Source of the DNA: Marinifilum breve
Lineage (GTDB): Bacteria > Bacteroidota > Bacteroidia > Bacteroidales > Marinifilaceae
Direction: 5' to 3'
Assembly: GCF_003202155.1 (NCBI RefSeq)
Contig: NZ_QFLI01000011.1
Location: forward strand, 1-64,000
DNA length: 64,000 nucleotides
Part shown: positions 36,714 through 46,330 of the stretch, piece after piece
Layout of the letters: every line of letters begins with the position of its first letter
Numbering within the stretch: position 1 is the stretch's first letter
Position numbers and translations under genes: made by a program
Notes under the pieces: generated by a model
What the model saw: only the letters and a program-made list of their open reading frames with translations
Database searches by the model: none
Told to the model about the DNA's origin: nothing

Positions 36714-37937
36714 TTATTCATCATCCAGAGTAAATTTAATCACATTTCCTGAATGGTAACGCTTTTGATCCAGTTTCTGTTGTTTTCTTTTGTAAGCAGG
36801 TATACTTTCGAACTCATCAATTTCTGAATCTTTTAAATCGGTAAGAACTACTTTTTTCTCTTCTACTTTTGGTTCCTCTTCCAATGTCATTTTGGTTTGT
36901 TGAGCTACACCTCTTCCCCCTCTAAATGCAGTAGTTTTAGGTTTCTCAACTTCTTCGGTTATTCCTCCATTTTCGAATCCGGTAGCAATAATGGTAACAG
37001 AGACTCTATTTCCTAAAGCCAAATCCTGGCCTGTACCCCAAATGATCGATGCACTGTCGCCAACTGCTTCCTGAACGTAGTCGGTAATTTGACCAACCTC
37101 ATCCATGGTAACTTCCTCTTCTCCCGAGCTAATATTTAAAAGAATATTTCTTGCTCCACGAACATCATTGCTATTCAATAATGGAGAAGTAAGAGCTTCG
37201 CGAATGGCATTTACCGATCGATCTTCACCTTCTGCCGAAGCTGATCCCATTACAGCAACACCACTATCGGTCATTACGGTTTTCACATCTTCGAAATCCA
37301 CGTTAATGTATCCGTGCAAGGTAATAATTTCGGCAATTCCTTTGGCTGCTGTTGCCAATACATCATCTGCCTTAGCAAAGGCTGTAGAGAGCTTTAAATC
37401 TCCGTAAATTTCGCTCAATTTCTCATTATTAATCACCAATAATGAGTCTACATTCTCTTTTAATTTATTGATTCCCTCAATTGCTTGATTTAACCTCTGG
37501 CGGCCTTCAAAACGAAAAGGAATGGTAACAATACCTACAGTTAATATTCCTTGTTCTTTTGCGGCTTTAGCAATTACAGGAGCAGCACCAGTTCCAGTTC
37601 CTCCACCCATTCCGGCGGTAATGAAAACCATTTTGGTGTTATCGGCTAAAACTTCATTAACATCATCAATATTTTCAATAGCCGATTGTGCTCCACGTTC
37701 AGGTTTATTTCCAGCTCCTCTACCTTCGGTTAACGATTCTCCCAATTGTATTTTAACAGGTATTTCGCTATTCTCCAAAGCTTGTGCATCGGTATTGCAA
37801 ATCACAAAATCTACATCCTTAATGCCTTGCTGAAACATATAATTTACAGCATTACCACCACCGCCACCAACACCAATTACTTTTATAATTGATGATTCAT
37901 TCTCGGGTAAGCTAAAATCAATTAAATCTTCTGCCAT
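36714..37937 (-). CDS. ftsZ: Cell division protein FtsZ (copy with canonical C-terminal peptide)
   Basis: This 407-residue tubulin-like GTPase forms the Z ring. The nucleotide signature GGGTGTG is at residues 111-117, and the catalytic T7 loop NVDFEDV is intact. After a disordered linker it has FESIPAYKRKQQKL, a plausible conserved C-terminal peptide for binding FtsA or other partners, then a basic to acidic tail ending TLDDE. It is the last ftsZ of a tandem pair, 54 bp downstream of the other. I take it as the main copy because of the canonical peptide. Confidence 0.93.
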   Translation of the reverse strand: MAEDLIDFSLPENESSIIKVIGVGGGGGNAVNYMFQQGIKDVDFVICNTDAQALENSEIPVKIQLGESLTEGRGAGNKPERGAQSAIENIDDVNEVLADNTKMVFITAGMGGGTGTGAAPVIAKAAKEQGILTVGIVTIPFRFEGRQRLNQAIEGINKLKENVDSLLVINNEKLSEIYGDLKLSTAFAKADDVLATAAKGIAEIITLHGYINVDFEDVKTVMTDSGVAVMGSASAEGEDRSVNAIREALTSPLLNSNDVRGARNILLNISSGEEEVTMDEVGQITDYVQEAVGDSASIIWGTGQDLALGNRVSVTIIATGFENGGITEEVEKPKTTAFRGGRGVAQQTKMTLEEEPKVEEKKVVLTDLKDSEIDEFESIPAYKRKQQKLDQKRYHSGNVIKFTLDDE

Positions 37938-37991
37938 TTTTTATACTTCTAATCTCTCCTAATTAATAATCATACAATCAAATTATTGATC

Positions 37992-39299
37992 TTACATAGG
38001 AGTATCCTTGTTATCAAATATATTTGAGAAACTTTTCTTAAACCAACCATTTAAACTCTCCTGTTCTTCCTCATGATCTTCCACTTCATTGATTTCGACC
38101 TGAGAAATTGGTTTGGACTCTGGCTTGGTATTCTTAGTTTTTACTTCGAAAATTTCTTCTTTTTCTTCTTCAGAGCGTTTGCGCATTAACTCTTCGCGAC
38201 GCTGAATTTCTTCTCTTCTTTTTGCTGCGGCTTTTTCCTCTTCAGCAGCTGGGTTTTCAATGATTAGTTCCAATTTTGGAGCATCCTCATCTCTTTTTCG
38301 AGGTTCAATCATCAATTCAGGAATAGGATTTTCAGAAAAGCCAGTTGCAATAATGGTAACACTTAACTCTTCTCCCATTTTTTCATTGTAACCATTTCCC
38401 CAAATCACGCTCACATCATCTCCAACAACATCTTGCACATAATCGGTAATCTGACTCACCTCTTGCATGGTAACTTCCTCATCACCCGAAATGATATTCA
38501 AAAGAATATTTCGAGCACCAACAATATTATTGCTATTTAAAAGAGGTGATGTTAAAGCTTCTTCAATGGCTCGAATTGATCTATCTGGTCCTGAAGCTGT
38601 AGCTGATCCCATTACCGCCACACCACTATTTCTCATTACTGTTTCAACATCCGCAAAATCGACATTTACATAGCCAGCAACCGTTATGATTTCAGCAATA
38701 CTTTTTGCAGCTACAGAAAGAACACTATCTGCTTCGGCAAATGCATCGGAAAGTTTTAAATCGCCATACATTAACCGCAACTTTTCATTGTTGATAATCA
38801 ACAATGCATCAACATGCTTTTCAAGGTTTTCAATTCCTTCCATAGCTTGTTGAATTCTTTTCTTCCCTTCAAATCTAAATGGTATTGTAACAATCCCTAC
38901 TGTAAGTACATCTTGCTGGCGAGCCGCTTCTGCAATAATAGGTGCAGCACCGGTACCGGTTCCTCCACCCATTCCGGCAGTTACAAAAACCATTTTGGTT
39001 TTTTCACTCAAAACTTTATTGATATCGTCTAAACTTTCGATTGCAGATTCTCTGCCTCTCTCAGGCTTATTCCCTGCTCCTCTTCCTTCGGTTAGCGATT
39101 TTCCCAACTGAACTTTAATGGGTACAGGACTATTTTCGAGTGCTTGTGAATCAGTATTACAAATTACAAAATCAACCCCCGTAATTCCTTCTTTTAACAT
39201 GTGGTTGACAGCGTTTCCTCCTCCGCCTCCCACACCAATTACTTTAATTATGGATTTTTCTTTTGGTTCAAAATTAACCGGTAATAATTCGTCAATCAT
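37992..39299 (-). CDS. ftsZ: FtsZ paralogue with a different C-terminus
   Basis: This 435-residue FtsZ is colinear with the neighbouring copy through the globular domain (GGGTGTG at 111-117, T7 loop NVDFADV), so it should be an active GTPase. The linker is longer and strongly charged (EEEKAAAKRREEIQRREELM). It lacks an IPAY-type peptide. Instead it ends GWFKKSFSNIFDNKDTPM, which can form an amphipathic helix and resembles the end of the adjacent FtsA. It lies directly after ftsA. A direct membrane-binding or partner FtsZ is possible. Confidence 0.92.
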   Translation of the reverse strand: MIDELLPVNFEPKEKSIIKVIGVGGGGGNAVNHMLKEGITGVDFVICNTDSQALENSPVPIKVQLGKSLTEGRGAGNKPERGRESAIESLDDINKVLSEKTKMVFVTAGMGGGTGTGAAPIIAEAARQQDVLTVGIVTIPFRFEGKKRIQQAMEGIENLEKHVDALLIINNEKLRLMYGDLKLSDAFAEADSVLSVAAKSIAEIITVAGYVNVDFADVETVMRNSGVAVMGSATASGPDRSIRAIEEALTSPLLNSNNIVGARNILLNIISGDEEVTMQEVSQITDYVQDVVGDDVSVIWGNGYNEKMGEELSVTIIATGFSENPIPELMIEPRKRDEDAPKLELIIENPAAEEEKAAAKRREEIQRREELMRKRSEEEKEEIFEVKTKNTKPESKPISQVEINEVEDHEEEQESLNGWFKKSFSNIFDNKDTPM

Positions 39300-39331
39300 G
39301 ATCTCACAGTATTAGGGTTACAATATCTTTT

Positions 39332-40594
39332 TTACATATCCACATCTTGGGTATCAAATAAAGATCCAAGGAATGCTGTAAATCCTTTTTTCTTTTTTGG
39401 TTTATTTCCATTTAAATCGGTCTTTTCTAAAGGTTTTGGCTTGGGTTTTTCCATGCCTTTTAGTAAAAGACCAATAGAGGTTGAGTACATTGGATGATCA
39501 ATATTTTCTTCCAAATTCACTTTTGAGTTTCTAGGGAAACCAATTCTAACATCCAAATTCGTTCTTTGCTGTGTCAAAACATCAAGGTTGGTAAGTAAAC
39601 CTCCTCCTCCGGTTAACACAATTCCAGCTCCAATTTTATCTTTCAAACCTGTTGATTCAACCTGAAATTTTACAGAATCAATGATTTCTTCCATTCGACA
39701 CTGAATAATTTGAGCAAGAAACTTGAAGGATATGTCCTTCTCGTCCCATCCTCCGGTTGCAGGAATCGTAACTACTTTATCATCCGAAGTCATATCAGCA
39801 ACAGCCTCACCAAATTGCACTTTTAATGCCTCGGCCTGTTTTAAAAACACCGAACATGCCTCTTTTATATCTTTGGTTACATGATCACCTCCAAAAGGAA
39901 TAACCGAAGTATGTTTTAAAACGCCATCAAAATAAAGGGTAACATCAGTGGTACCTCCACCTATATCAACAAGTACAACTCCAGCCTCTTTTTCTTCTTT
40001 AGTTAAAACGGCCAAGGATGATGCCAAGGGTTCAAGAACCAATTCTTCTACATCCAAGCCTACTTCTCGAACACATTTTTCAATATTTCTGGCTGATGCA
40101 GTTCGTCCGATTATAATATTAAAATGACCATCTAATCTACGCCCAGCCATTCCAAGAGGATTCTTAATTCCAACCTCTTTATCAACCACAAATTCTTGAG
40201 GAATTACATGTAAGATTTGCTCACCAATTTCAACAGGATGTTTGTAATTTTCATTGGTAATTTGCTCAATATCTTCCTTTGTAATTTCTTCAACCGAATT
40301 CTCTATATACTTAAACTTCCTCTCTTTAACTATGCGAATATGCTGTCCGGCGATTCCTACATAAACTGTAGAAAATTCCTTATTGGTTTTCTCTTTCAAA
40401 CGAGCCACAGCTTCATTAATAGCCTCGATTGTAAGTTCAATGTCATGAATTACTCCACGCTTTACACCCTTAGAAACAGTACGCTCCATACCCAAAATAT
40501 TAAGCTTTCCATCATGGGAAATCTCACCAAGTATGGCAACAATTTTTGTTGTTCCTATGTCAATTGCGGCTATTATATTATTCGTCCCAACCAT
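39332..40594 (-). CDS. ftsA: Cell division protein FtsA
   Basis: This 420-residue actin-like ATPase ties FtsZ to the membrane. It has the phosphate-1 motif AAIDIGTTKIVAI, the 1C/SHS2 insertion at about 85-165, the phosphate-2 motif VLVDIGGGTTDVT and the adenosine motif GIVLTGGGGLL. After a lysine-rich stretch (KPKKKKGF) it ends TAFLGSLFDTQDVDM, the expected amphipathic membrane-targeting helix. It is 1 base from ftsQ and 32 bp before the ftsZ paralogue. Confidence 0.95.
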   Translation of the reverse strand: MVGTNNIIAAIDIGTTKIVAILGEISHDGKLNILGMERTVSKGVKRGVIHDIELTIEAINEAVARLKEKTNKEFSTVYVGIAGQHIRIVKERKFKYIENSVEEITKEDIEQITNENYKHPVEIGEQILHVIPQEFVVDKEVGIKNPLGMAGRRLDGHFNIIIGRTASARNIEKCVREVGLDVEELVLEPLASSLAVLTKEEKEAGVVLVDIGGGTTDVTLYFDGVLKHTSVIPFGGDHVTKDIKEACSVFLKQAEALKVQFGEAVADMTSDDKVVTIPATGGWDEKDISFKFLAQIIQCRMEEIIDSVKFQVESTGLKDKIGAGIVLTGGGGLLTNLDVLTQQRTNLDVRIGFPRNSKVNLEENIDHPMYSTSIGLLLKGMEKPKPKPLEKTDLNGNKPKKKKGFTAFLGSLFDTQDVDM

Positions 40595-40595
40595 T

Positions 40596-41327
40596 CTAGT
40601 TCTTTTTTGTACAAACCACCTGATTTTCGTATTTCAGGTTGATTCTTTTGTATCTGTTCCACCCAGTTTTTGTAAAACCATCGGTGTACAAAGCATACAA
40701 TTTTTCGAATTTCTTCTGATAATTTTCAATGCTTCCCAACTCAATTTTATGTGCTCCTACACGAGGTACTAAAATATACTCTTTCCCGCGTGTTACATGC
40801 ACTTGAGTTATTTGTGACTTCCAAAATTCATCATTTGTAATAAATTTTACCAAATCAAAAAGCTCTTCTTTTATCAACTGCTCATTTACTGCCCCCGAAA
40901 CCACCAAAACCCTTGATGTAAATTTAGGCGATAAAGGCATTTTCTTTCCTTCCTCATCAATATAATATCCTCTTCCCTGTAAAATACGAACAATTGGATT
41001 TCTCTGATGAATCTCAACAATCAAATTTCCTGAAAGAGAAGAATAAATTTCTGACTTTTTCACATATGGAACCTGATTGATCTTATCCTCCAAAACTTCT
41101 TTGTTAATCGCATAAACAGAGTTTCCTTCCCAATCTGGATACTGTTTTTTTACAATCTTCTCAACATCCTTATTACTAACAAAACCACTGTCAATGCTAT
41201 CTTTCACTTTAACTTTTATATCGCTTAGGATAATGGCATCTCTCTTCTCGCCAACAAACGAGAAGCTTACCAACAAATATCCAAGCATCGATATCCAAAT
41301 TAATATGACAGTAATTTTTCTAAGCAT
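40596..41327 (-). CDS. ftsQ: Cell division protein FtsQ
   Basis: The 243-residue bitopic protein has one N-terminal membrane segment (ITVILIWISMLGYLLVSFSFVG), then a POTRA-like domain (IKVKVKDSIDSGFVSNKDVEKIV) and a beta domain (EIHQRNPIVRILQGRGYYIDEEG). It scaffolds FtsB/FtsL and FtsWI at the septum. Its position between murC and ftsA is the usual one. Confidence 0.88.
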   Translation of the reverse strand: MLRKITVILIWISMLGYLLVSFSFVGEKRDAIILSDIKVKVKDSIDSGFVSNKDVEKIVKKQYPDWEGNSVYAINKEVLEDKINQVPYVKKSEIYSSLSGNLIVEIHQRNPIVRILQGRGYYIDEEGKKMPLSPKFTSRVLVVSGAVNEQLIKEELFDLVKFITNDEFWKSQITQVHVTRGKEYILVPRVGAHKIELGSIENYQKKFEKLYALYTDGFTKTGWNRYKRINLKYENQVVCTKKN

Positions 41328-41331
41328 GTTA

Positions 41332-42696
41332 TTATTTTTCTATCAACATATTTTTAATTGGCTCAACCAATTTATCTATATCCCCAGCACCTAGGGTTAA
41401 AAGAACTTCCAAATCTTTTTGTTCTAACAAACCAATTAACTCCTCTTTTGAACAAATACACACAGGAACTGTAATATTTTTCATGATCATCTTAGAGTTT
41501 ACCCCTGCAATTGGCAATTCTCTAGCCGGATAAATATCCAGCAGAATAACTTCATCCAACAAGCTTAAACTCTCAGCAAATCCTTCTGCAAAATCTCTTG
41601 TTCTGGTATACAAATGCGGTTGAAAAACTCCCGTTATTTTCTTGTTCGGATAAATATCTCTAACTGATGATATACTTTCTTTCAACTCCTTTGGGTGATG
41701 TGCATAATCATCAATAAAAACCAAATTGTCTTGTCTAATTTGATAATCGAACCTTCTTCGGACACCCTCGAATGATGACAATGCAGATCTGATTTCCTCT
41801 TCCTTTACTCCTCCAAGAATAGCAACACTACAAGCTCCTATTGCATTTTCCACATTAATTTTCCCCGGATAAGAAAACTTTAATTTTTTAAATACTCCTT
41901 GCGGATAAACCAAATCAAACTCGTAGAATCCTTCTACAAGCGTTAAGTTTTTTGCATAAAAATCTGCGACTTCATTCAATGAATAGGTATACTTTTCAAG
42001 CTCGATATTTTCAAGATGTAAACCTTTTTTATGAACTAGTATTCCATCCTGCTTTATTTGACCAGCATATTCCTGAAAACTCTTTTCAAGTTCAGATTTA
42101 TCTCCATAAATATCCAAATGGTCAGCATCCATTGAGGTAATCAAAGCTATTTTAGGATGCAATTGCAAAAAAGAACGATCAAACTCGTCGGCTTCCAAAA
42201 TTACCCATGGACTATCTTTACTCAATAAAAGATTAGATTGATAGTTTCTTGATATACCTCCCAAAAAAGCATTACATCCCAATTTTGAATTGTTAAAAAT
42301 ATGAGCTGTTATGGTTGAAACCGTAGTTTTTCCATGAGTACCCGCAATTCCAATTCCATTTAAATCATCCGAAAGCAATCCCAAAACCTGAGATCGTTTC
42401 ATAATGGTATAGCTATTCAATTTAAAATAGCTCAATTGCTGATGATCTTTTGGAATGGCAGGTGTAAACACAACCAATGTATTTTCTTTATTCAGAAATT
42501 CATTTGGTATTGTATCCAAATCATCTTCAAAAGTAATGCTAATACCTTCCTCCAAAAGTTCTCCCGTCAGTTTGGTAGATGTTCTGTCATATCCAAACAC
42601 ATTCTTACCAATGGAATGGAAGTAGCGTGCAATTGCACTCATTCCAATTCCTCCGATACCAACGAAATAAATATTTTTAAAATCTTCTAACTTCAT
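41332..42696 (-). CDS. murC: UDP-N-acetylmuramate-L-alanine ligase
   Basis: This 454-residue Mur ligase adds L-alanine to UDP-MurNAc. It has the N-terminal IYFVGIGGIGMSAIARYF nucleotide motif, the ATP-binding GIAGTHGKTTVSTI, the central ILEADEFDRSF and the C-terminal FIDDYAHHPKELKESI. Its length is typical. It lies 1 base after murG. Confidence 0.95.
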   Translation of the reverse strand: MKLEDFKNIYFVGIGGIGMSAIARYFHSIGKNVFGYDRTSTKLTGELLEEGISITFEDDLDTIPNEFLNKENTLVVFTPAIPKDHQQLSYFKLNSYTIMKRSQVLGLLSDDLNGIGIAGTHGKTTVSTITAHIFNNSKLGCNAFLGGISRNYQSNLLLSKDSPWVILEADEFDRSFLQLHPKIALITSMDADHLDIYGDKSELEKSFQEYAGQIKQDGILVHKKGLHLENIELEKYTYSLNEVADFYAKNLTLVEGFYEFDLVYPQGVFKKLKFSYPGKINVENAIGACSVAILGGVKEEEIRSALSSFEGVRRRFDYQIRQDNLVFIDDYAHHPKELKESISSVRDIYPNKKITGVFQPHLYTRTRDFAEGFAESLSLLDEVILLDIYPARELPIAGVNSKMIMKNITVPVCICSKEELIGLLEQKDLEVLLTLGAGDIDKLVEPIKNMLIEK

Positions 42697-42697
42697 A

Positions 42698-43798
42698 TTA
42701 TATCATTGCTAGAATGTGTTCTGCTATATCGTCTGCTGCATCAGGTTTGGCAAGTAACTTACAATTCTTTGCCAACTGAGCACATCTTTCTTCCTTATTG
42801 ATTAGGTCTAAAGCTTTTGGAATTAAATCCACTTCAGCTTCAGCATCCTTTACCATTACTGCGGCATCTTTATTTACCAATGCCATTGCATTTTTGGTTT
42901 GGTGATCTTCCGAAACATTAGGAGATGGCACCAAAATACATGCTTTCTCTACCAAGCACAATTCAGAAATGGTTCCTGCTCCAGCTCTTGAAATTACAAT
43001 ATCAGCAGCAGCATAAGCCAAATCCATACGACTCAAAAAATCAGTAACCTTTAAATTAGGCAAATCCCAATCCTCCAGTTCCTTCTTTACTTTTTCTATA
43101 TAAAATTTACCTGTTTGCCAAATCACCTGAACTCCCAATTGAGAAATGGCATCCAACGAATTTAAAACACTATTGTTTATGGTTCTTGCTCCTAGACTTC
43201 CACCAACAATCAATATTGTTTTTTTATCAAATTTTAAACCAAAGTGCTTTAAGGCTTCCTCTCTTTTCGATTCAATTTCCAGCAAATCCTTACGAACAGG
43301 ATTCCCTGTCATCACAATCTTCTCTTTCGGGAAGAATCGCTCCATTCCTTCATAGGCAACACATATCTTTTTAGCCTTTTTAGCTAGTAATTTATTGGTG
43401 ATCCCAGCATAGGAGTTTTGCTCCTGAATTAATGCAGGCACACCTAATTTTGCTGCAACATGCAACAATGGTCCGCTGGCATAACCTCCAACTCCAACAA
43501 CCGCGTCAGGTTCAAATCCCTTCACAATTGCTTTTGCTTTCCATATACTTTTAAGCAAACGAGAGAAAAATTTCAGGTTCTCTTTCGACAAGCTTCTTTG
43601 TAAACCTCGAATAGGCAAACCAATTATATCATATCCAGCAGCAGGCACTTTTTCCATTTCCATTTTTCCTTCGGCGCCTACAAACAAAATTTCACAATCC
43701 TGATGCTTTTGTTTTAAGGCATTGGCAATAGAAATGGCCGGATAGATATGTCCTCCGGTTCCTCCTCCGCTAACTATTATTTTAATTTTCTGCTTCAT
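42698..43798 (-). CDS. murG: Lipid II synthase (N-acetylglucosaminyltransferase)
   Basis: This 366-residue GT28 enzyme adds GlcNAc to lipid I on the inner membrane face. It shows the GGGTGGHIYPAISIA motif, GGYASGPLLHVAAKLGVPALIQEQNSYAG, the GGSLGARTIN loop and the donor site VISRAGAGTISEL. It overlaps the ftsW end by 17 bases, so the two are likely translationally coupled. Confidence 0.95.
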   Translation of the reverse strand: MKQKIKIIVSGGGTGGHIYPAISIANALKQKHQDCEILFVGAEGKMEMEKVPAAGYDIIGLPIRGLQRSLSKENLKFFSRLLKSIWKAKAIVKGFEPDAVVGVGGYASGPLLHVAAKLGVPALIQEQNSYAGITNKLLAKKAKKICVAYEGMERFFPKEKIVMTGNPVRKDLLEIESKREEALKHFGLKFDKKTILIVGGSLGARTINNSVLNSLDAISQLGVQVIWQTGKFYIEKVKKELEDWDLPNLKVTDFLSRMDLAYAAADIVISRAGAGTISELCLVEKACILVPSPNVSEDHQTKNAMALVNKDAAVMVKDAEAEVDLIPKALDLINKEERCAQLAKNCKLLAKPDAADDIAEHILAMI

Positions 43799-44972
43799 TT
43801 AATCTTTTTTCTTCTTCGTTTGCCCAATTGCTAATACTTAATATCATCCCCAAAGCGGCACTCGTAAATATTAAGGATGTTCCCCCCATACTTACCAAAG
43901 GCAAAGGTTGACCAGTCACCGGAATTAAATTTACCGAAACAGCCATATTTGTCAAGGCCTGAAAAACGATACTTAGTGTTAATCCTATCACCAAAAATGC
44001 GGGAAATGTTCTACTACATTTCCGGACTATTATTCCAGCCCGATACAATAAGAACAGATATAAGGCAAGAATTCCAAATCCTCCAACCCATCCCATTTCC
44101 TCGAGTATTATGGCATAAATAAAATCGGAATATGGATGTGGTAAAAAATTACGCTGTGTACTATTACCTGGCATTTTTCCAAAAATACCACCTGAAACAA
44201 CTGCAATTTTTGCTTGTTCCACCTGGTAGTTTTGATTATTATTTATACTTCGTTCCTCATCAAAAAAGTTCTCGATTCTACTTCGAACCGTTTGAACACG
44301 CCCTAAACTCGGAATTACCGGAGCCAATACAATTAACAACACCAAAACTAGCAATACAGCAGCAATACTACCAAACAAATATTTATAAGCTACACGACCT
44401 ATAAACATCAAAATATAACAGATACCTCCTAATAACACAGAGGTAGAAAAGTCATCTAAAAATATCAGAAAGCACACTATTCCTATTGGAATAATCAGAT
44501 GAATAAAAGCTTCTTTACTACATCCGAGCTTTCCTTGAAACCTCGATAAAGTCCTGGAAACATGCAATATCAAGGCCAGCTTTGCCAATTCAGAGGGTTG
44601 GAAATTAAATCCAATTCCTGGAATTGTTATCCATCGGGAAGCATCATTCAAATTCGTTCCAATTAATTTGGCCAATATTAGCATCCCAACCGATATTACC
44701 AGAATGATGTTTGCAAAACTGGAATAATATCGATGTGGCATGGCATGTACAAAGTACATTATGACAAAACATCCACCTAATAAAACCAACTGCTTTATCA
44801 AGAAATAAGATGTGTTTCCTCCTCGAACTTTATAAGCCAAGGTTCCCGTTGAGCTATAAACCACCAGCAACGAAACCAAAGACAATAGTAAAATGACAAT
44901 CCAAATTACTTTATCGCCTCTTAGTTTAGGATTCTTAATCCAGTTCCACATTCTTGCCAGCCAGTTCTGCAT
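43782..44972 (-). CDS. ftsW: Septal peptidoglycan polymerase FtsW
   Basis: The 396-residue SEDS-family membrane protein polymerises lipid II together with FtsI. It has about ten hydrophobic segments and the family blocks GFNFQPSELAKLALILHVSR, the GMLPGNST-like loop (FGKMPGNSTQRNFLPHPYSDFIYAIILEEMGW) and VTGQPLPLVSMGGTSL. It lies between murD and murG as in other dcw clusters. Confidence 0.93.
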   Translation of the reverse strand: MQNWLARMWNWIKNPKLRGDKVIWIVILLLSLVSLLVVYSSTGTLAYKVRGGNTSYFLIKQLVLLGGCFVIMYFVHAMPHRYYSSFANIILVISVGMLILAKLIGTNLNDASRWITIPGIGFNFQPSELAKLALILHVSRTLSRFQGKLGCSKEAFIHLIIPIGIVCFLIFLDDFSTSVLLGGICYILMFIGRVAYKYLFGSIAAVLLVLVLLIVLAPVIPSLGRVQTVRSRIENFFDEERSINNNQNYQVEQAKIAVVSGGIFGKMPGNSTQRNFLPHPYSDFIYAIILEEMGWVGGFGILALYLFLLYRAGIIVRKCSRTFPAFLVIGLTLSIVFQALTNMAVSVNLIPVTGQPLPLVSMGGTSLIFTSAALGMILSISNWANEEEKRLNEAEN

Positions 44973-44987
44973 AAACTATTCCTCTTT

Positions 44988-46325
44988 TTACAGATTTCTT
45001 ACTTCTTCTTTAAATTGATCACCTCGGTCTTCATACGATTTAAACAAATCGAAACTTGCACATGCAGGTGATAACAATACTACCTCATCCTTATTAGCGA
45101 TTTCATAGGATAATTTAACAGCCTTTTCCATCGAATCTGCGTCAACGATGGTCTTCACTCTTCCATCAAAAGCTTTATGAATTTTTTCATTGTCAACACC
45201 TAAACACACAATCCCCTTCACTTTCACATCCACCAAGTCAAAAAGTACTGAGTAGTCGTTTCCCTTATCAACACCACCAACAATCCAAACTACAGGTTCT
45301 TCCATACTCTCCAATGCATACCAAGTTGAATTAATGTTTGTAGCTTTTGAATCATTGATAAACTGAATGCCACGTACTTTCACAACTTTTTCCAATCGGT
45401 GATTTACACCCTGAAAATCACTTAGACTCTCACGTATTGCATCTTTTCTAATGCCTAGTACACTTCCGGCAATTCCTGATGCCAATGAGTTATATACGTT
45501 GTGTATTCCAGGTAATGATAAATCCTTTTTATCCATAGATATTTTGTATTCGTTACAATCAATTGTTAACAATTCTTTCTCAAGCCATCCACCTGTTTTC
45601 AGTTCTTTTTTAACTGAAAAAGGAAATAGTTGAACCTTAGAGTTCCAATTCTCCATTTCTTTACTGATGATTTCATCATCGCAACAATACACAAAAGCAT
45701 CACTTTCTGTAAGGTTCTGTATAATTCGAAACTTCGAATCGACATAGTTCTGCATTTTATAATCGTACCGATCTAAATGATCAGGTGTAATATTTAATAA
45801 TATCGCAATATCCGCTTTGAACTGATACATTCCATCCAGCTGAAAACTGCTCAATTCAAGCACGTAGTAATTAAAATTTTTCTCGGCAACTTGCCAAGCT
45901 AAACTTTCGCCAACATTACCAGCTAAACCAACATTTAAGCCTGCTTTTTTTAGCATATGATAAAGCATTAATGTTGTAGTGGTTTTGCCGTTACTACCCG
46001 TAATGCAAATCATCTTTGCTTTACTATATCTTCCTGCAAATTCAATTTCAGAGATTACAGGAATACCTTTACTCTTCAGCTTTAAAATTAAAGGCGCCTT
46101 ATCTGGAATTCCAGGGCTTTTCACTACTTCATTTGCTGAAAGTATTTTGTCTTCGCTATGTTCTCCCTCTTCAAAATCTATTTTATACTCTTGAAGAGCT
46201 TTTTTGTACTTATCACTGATTTTTCCAAGATCAGATACAAACACATCGAATCCTTTCGCCTGAGCCAGAACTGCTGCTCCAACTCCACTTTCTCCTGCAC
46301 CTAATATGACAATTCTTTCTGCCAT
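44988..46325 (-). CDS. murD: UDP-N-acetylmuramoylalanine-D-glutamate ligase
   Basis: This Mur ligase of about 445 residues adds D-glutamate to UDP-MurNAc-L-Ala. It shows the GAGESGVGAAVLA motif, the ATP-binding ITGSNGKTTTTLM, the NITPDHLDRYD region and LLSPACASFDLF. I prefer the start at 46325 (MAERIVILGAGESG); an ATG two codons upstream at 46331 overlaps the mraY stop and is also possible. Confidence 0.95.
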   Translation of the reverse strand: MAERIVILGAGESGVGAAVLAQAKGFDVFVSDLGKISDKYKKALQEYKIDFEEGEHSEDKILSANEVVKSPGIPDKAPLILKLKSKGIPVISEIEFAGRYSKAKMICITGSNGKTTTTLMLYHMLKKAGLNVGLAGNVGESLAWQVAEKNFNYYVLELSSFQLDGMYQFKADIAILLNITPDHLDRYDYKMQNYVDSKFRIIQNLTESDAFVYCCDDEIISKEMENWNSKVQLFPFSVKKELKTGGWLEKELLTIDCNEYKISMDKKDLSLPGIHNVYNSLASGIAGSVLGIRKDAIRESLSDFQGVNHRLEKVVKVRGIQFINDSKATNINSTWYALESMEEPVVWIVGGVDKGNDYSVLFDLVDVKVKGIVCLGVDNEKIHKAFDGRVKTIVDADSMEKAVKLSYEIANKDEVVLLSPACASFDLFKSYEDRGDQFKEEVRNL

Positions 46326-46330
46326 AAACA

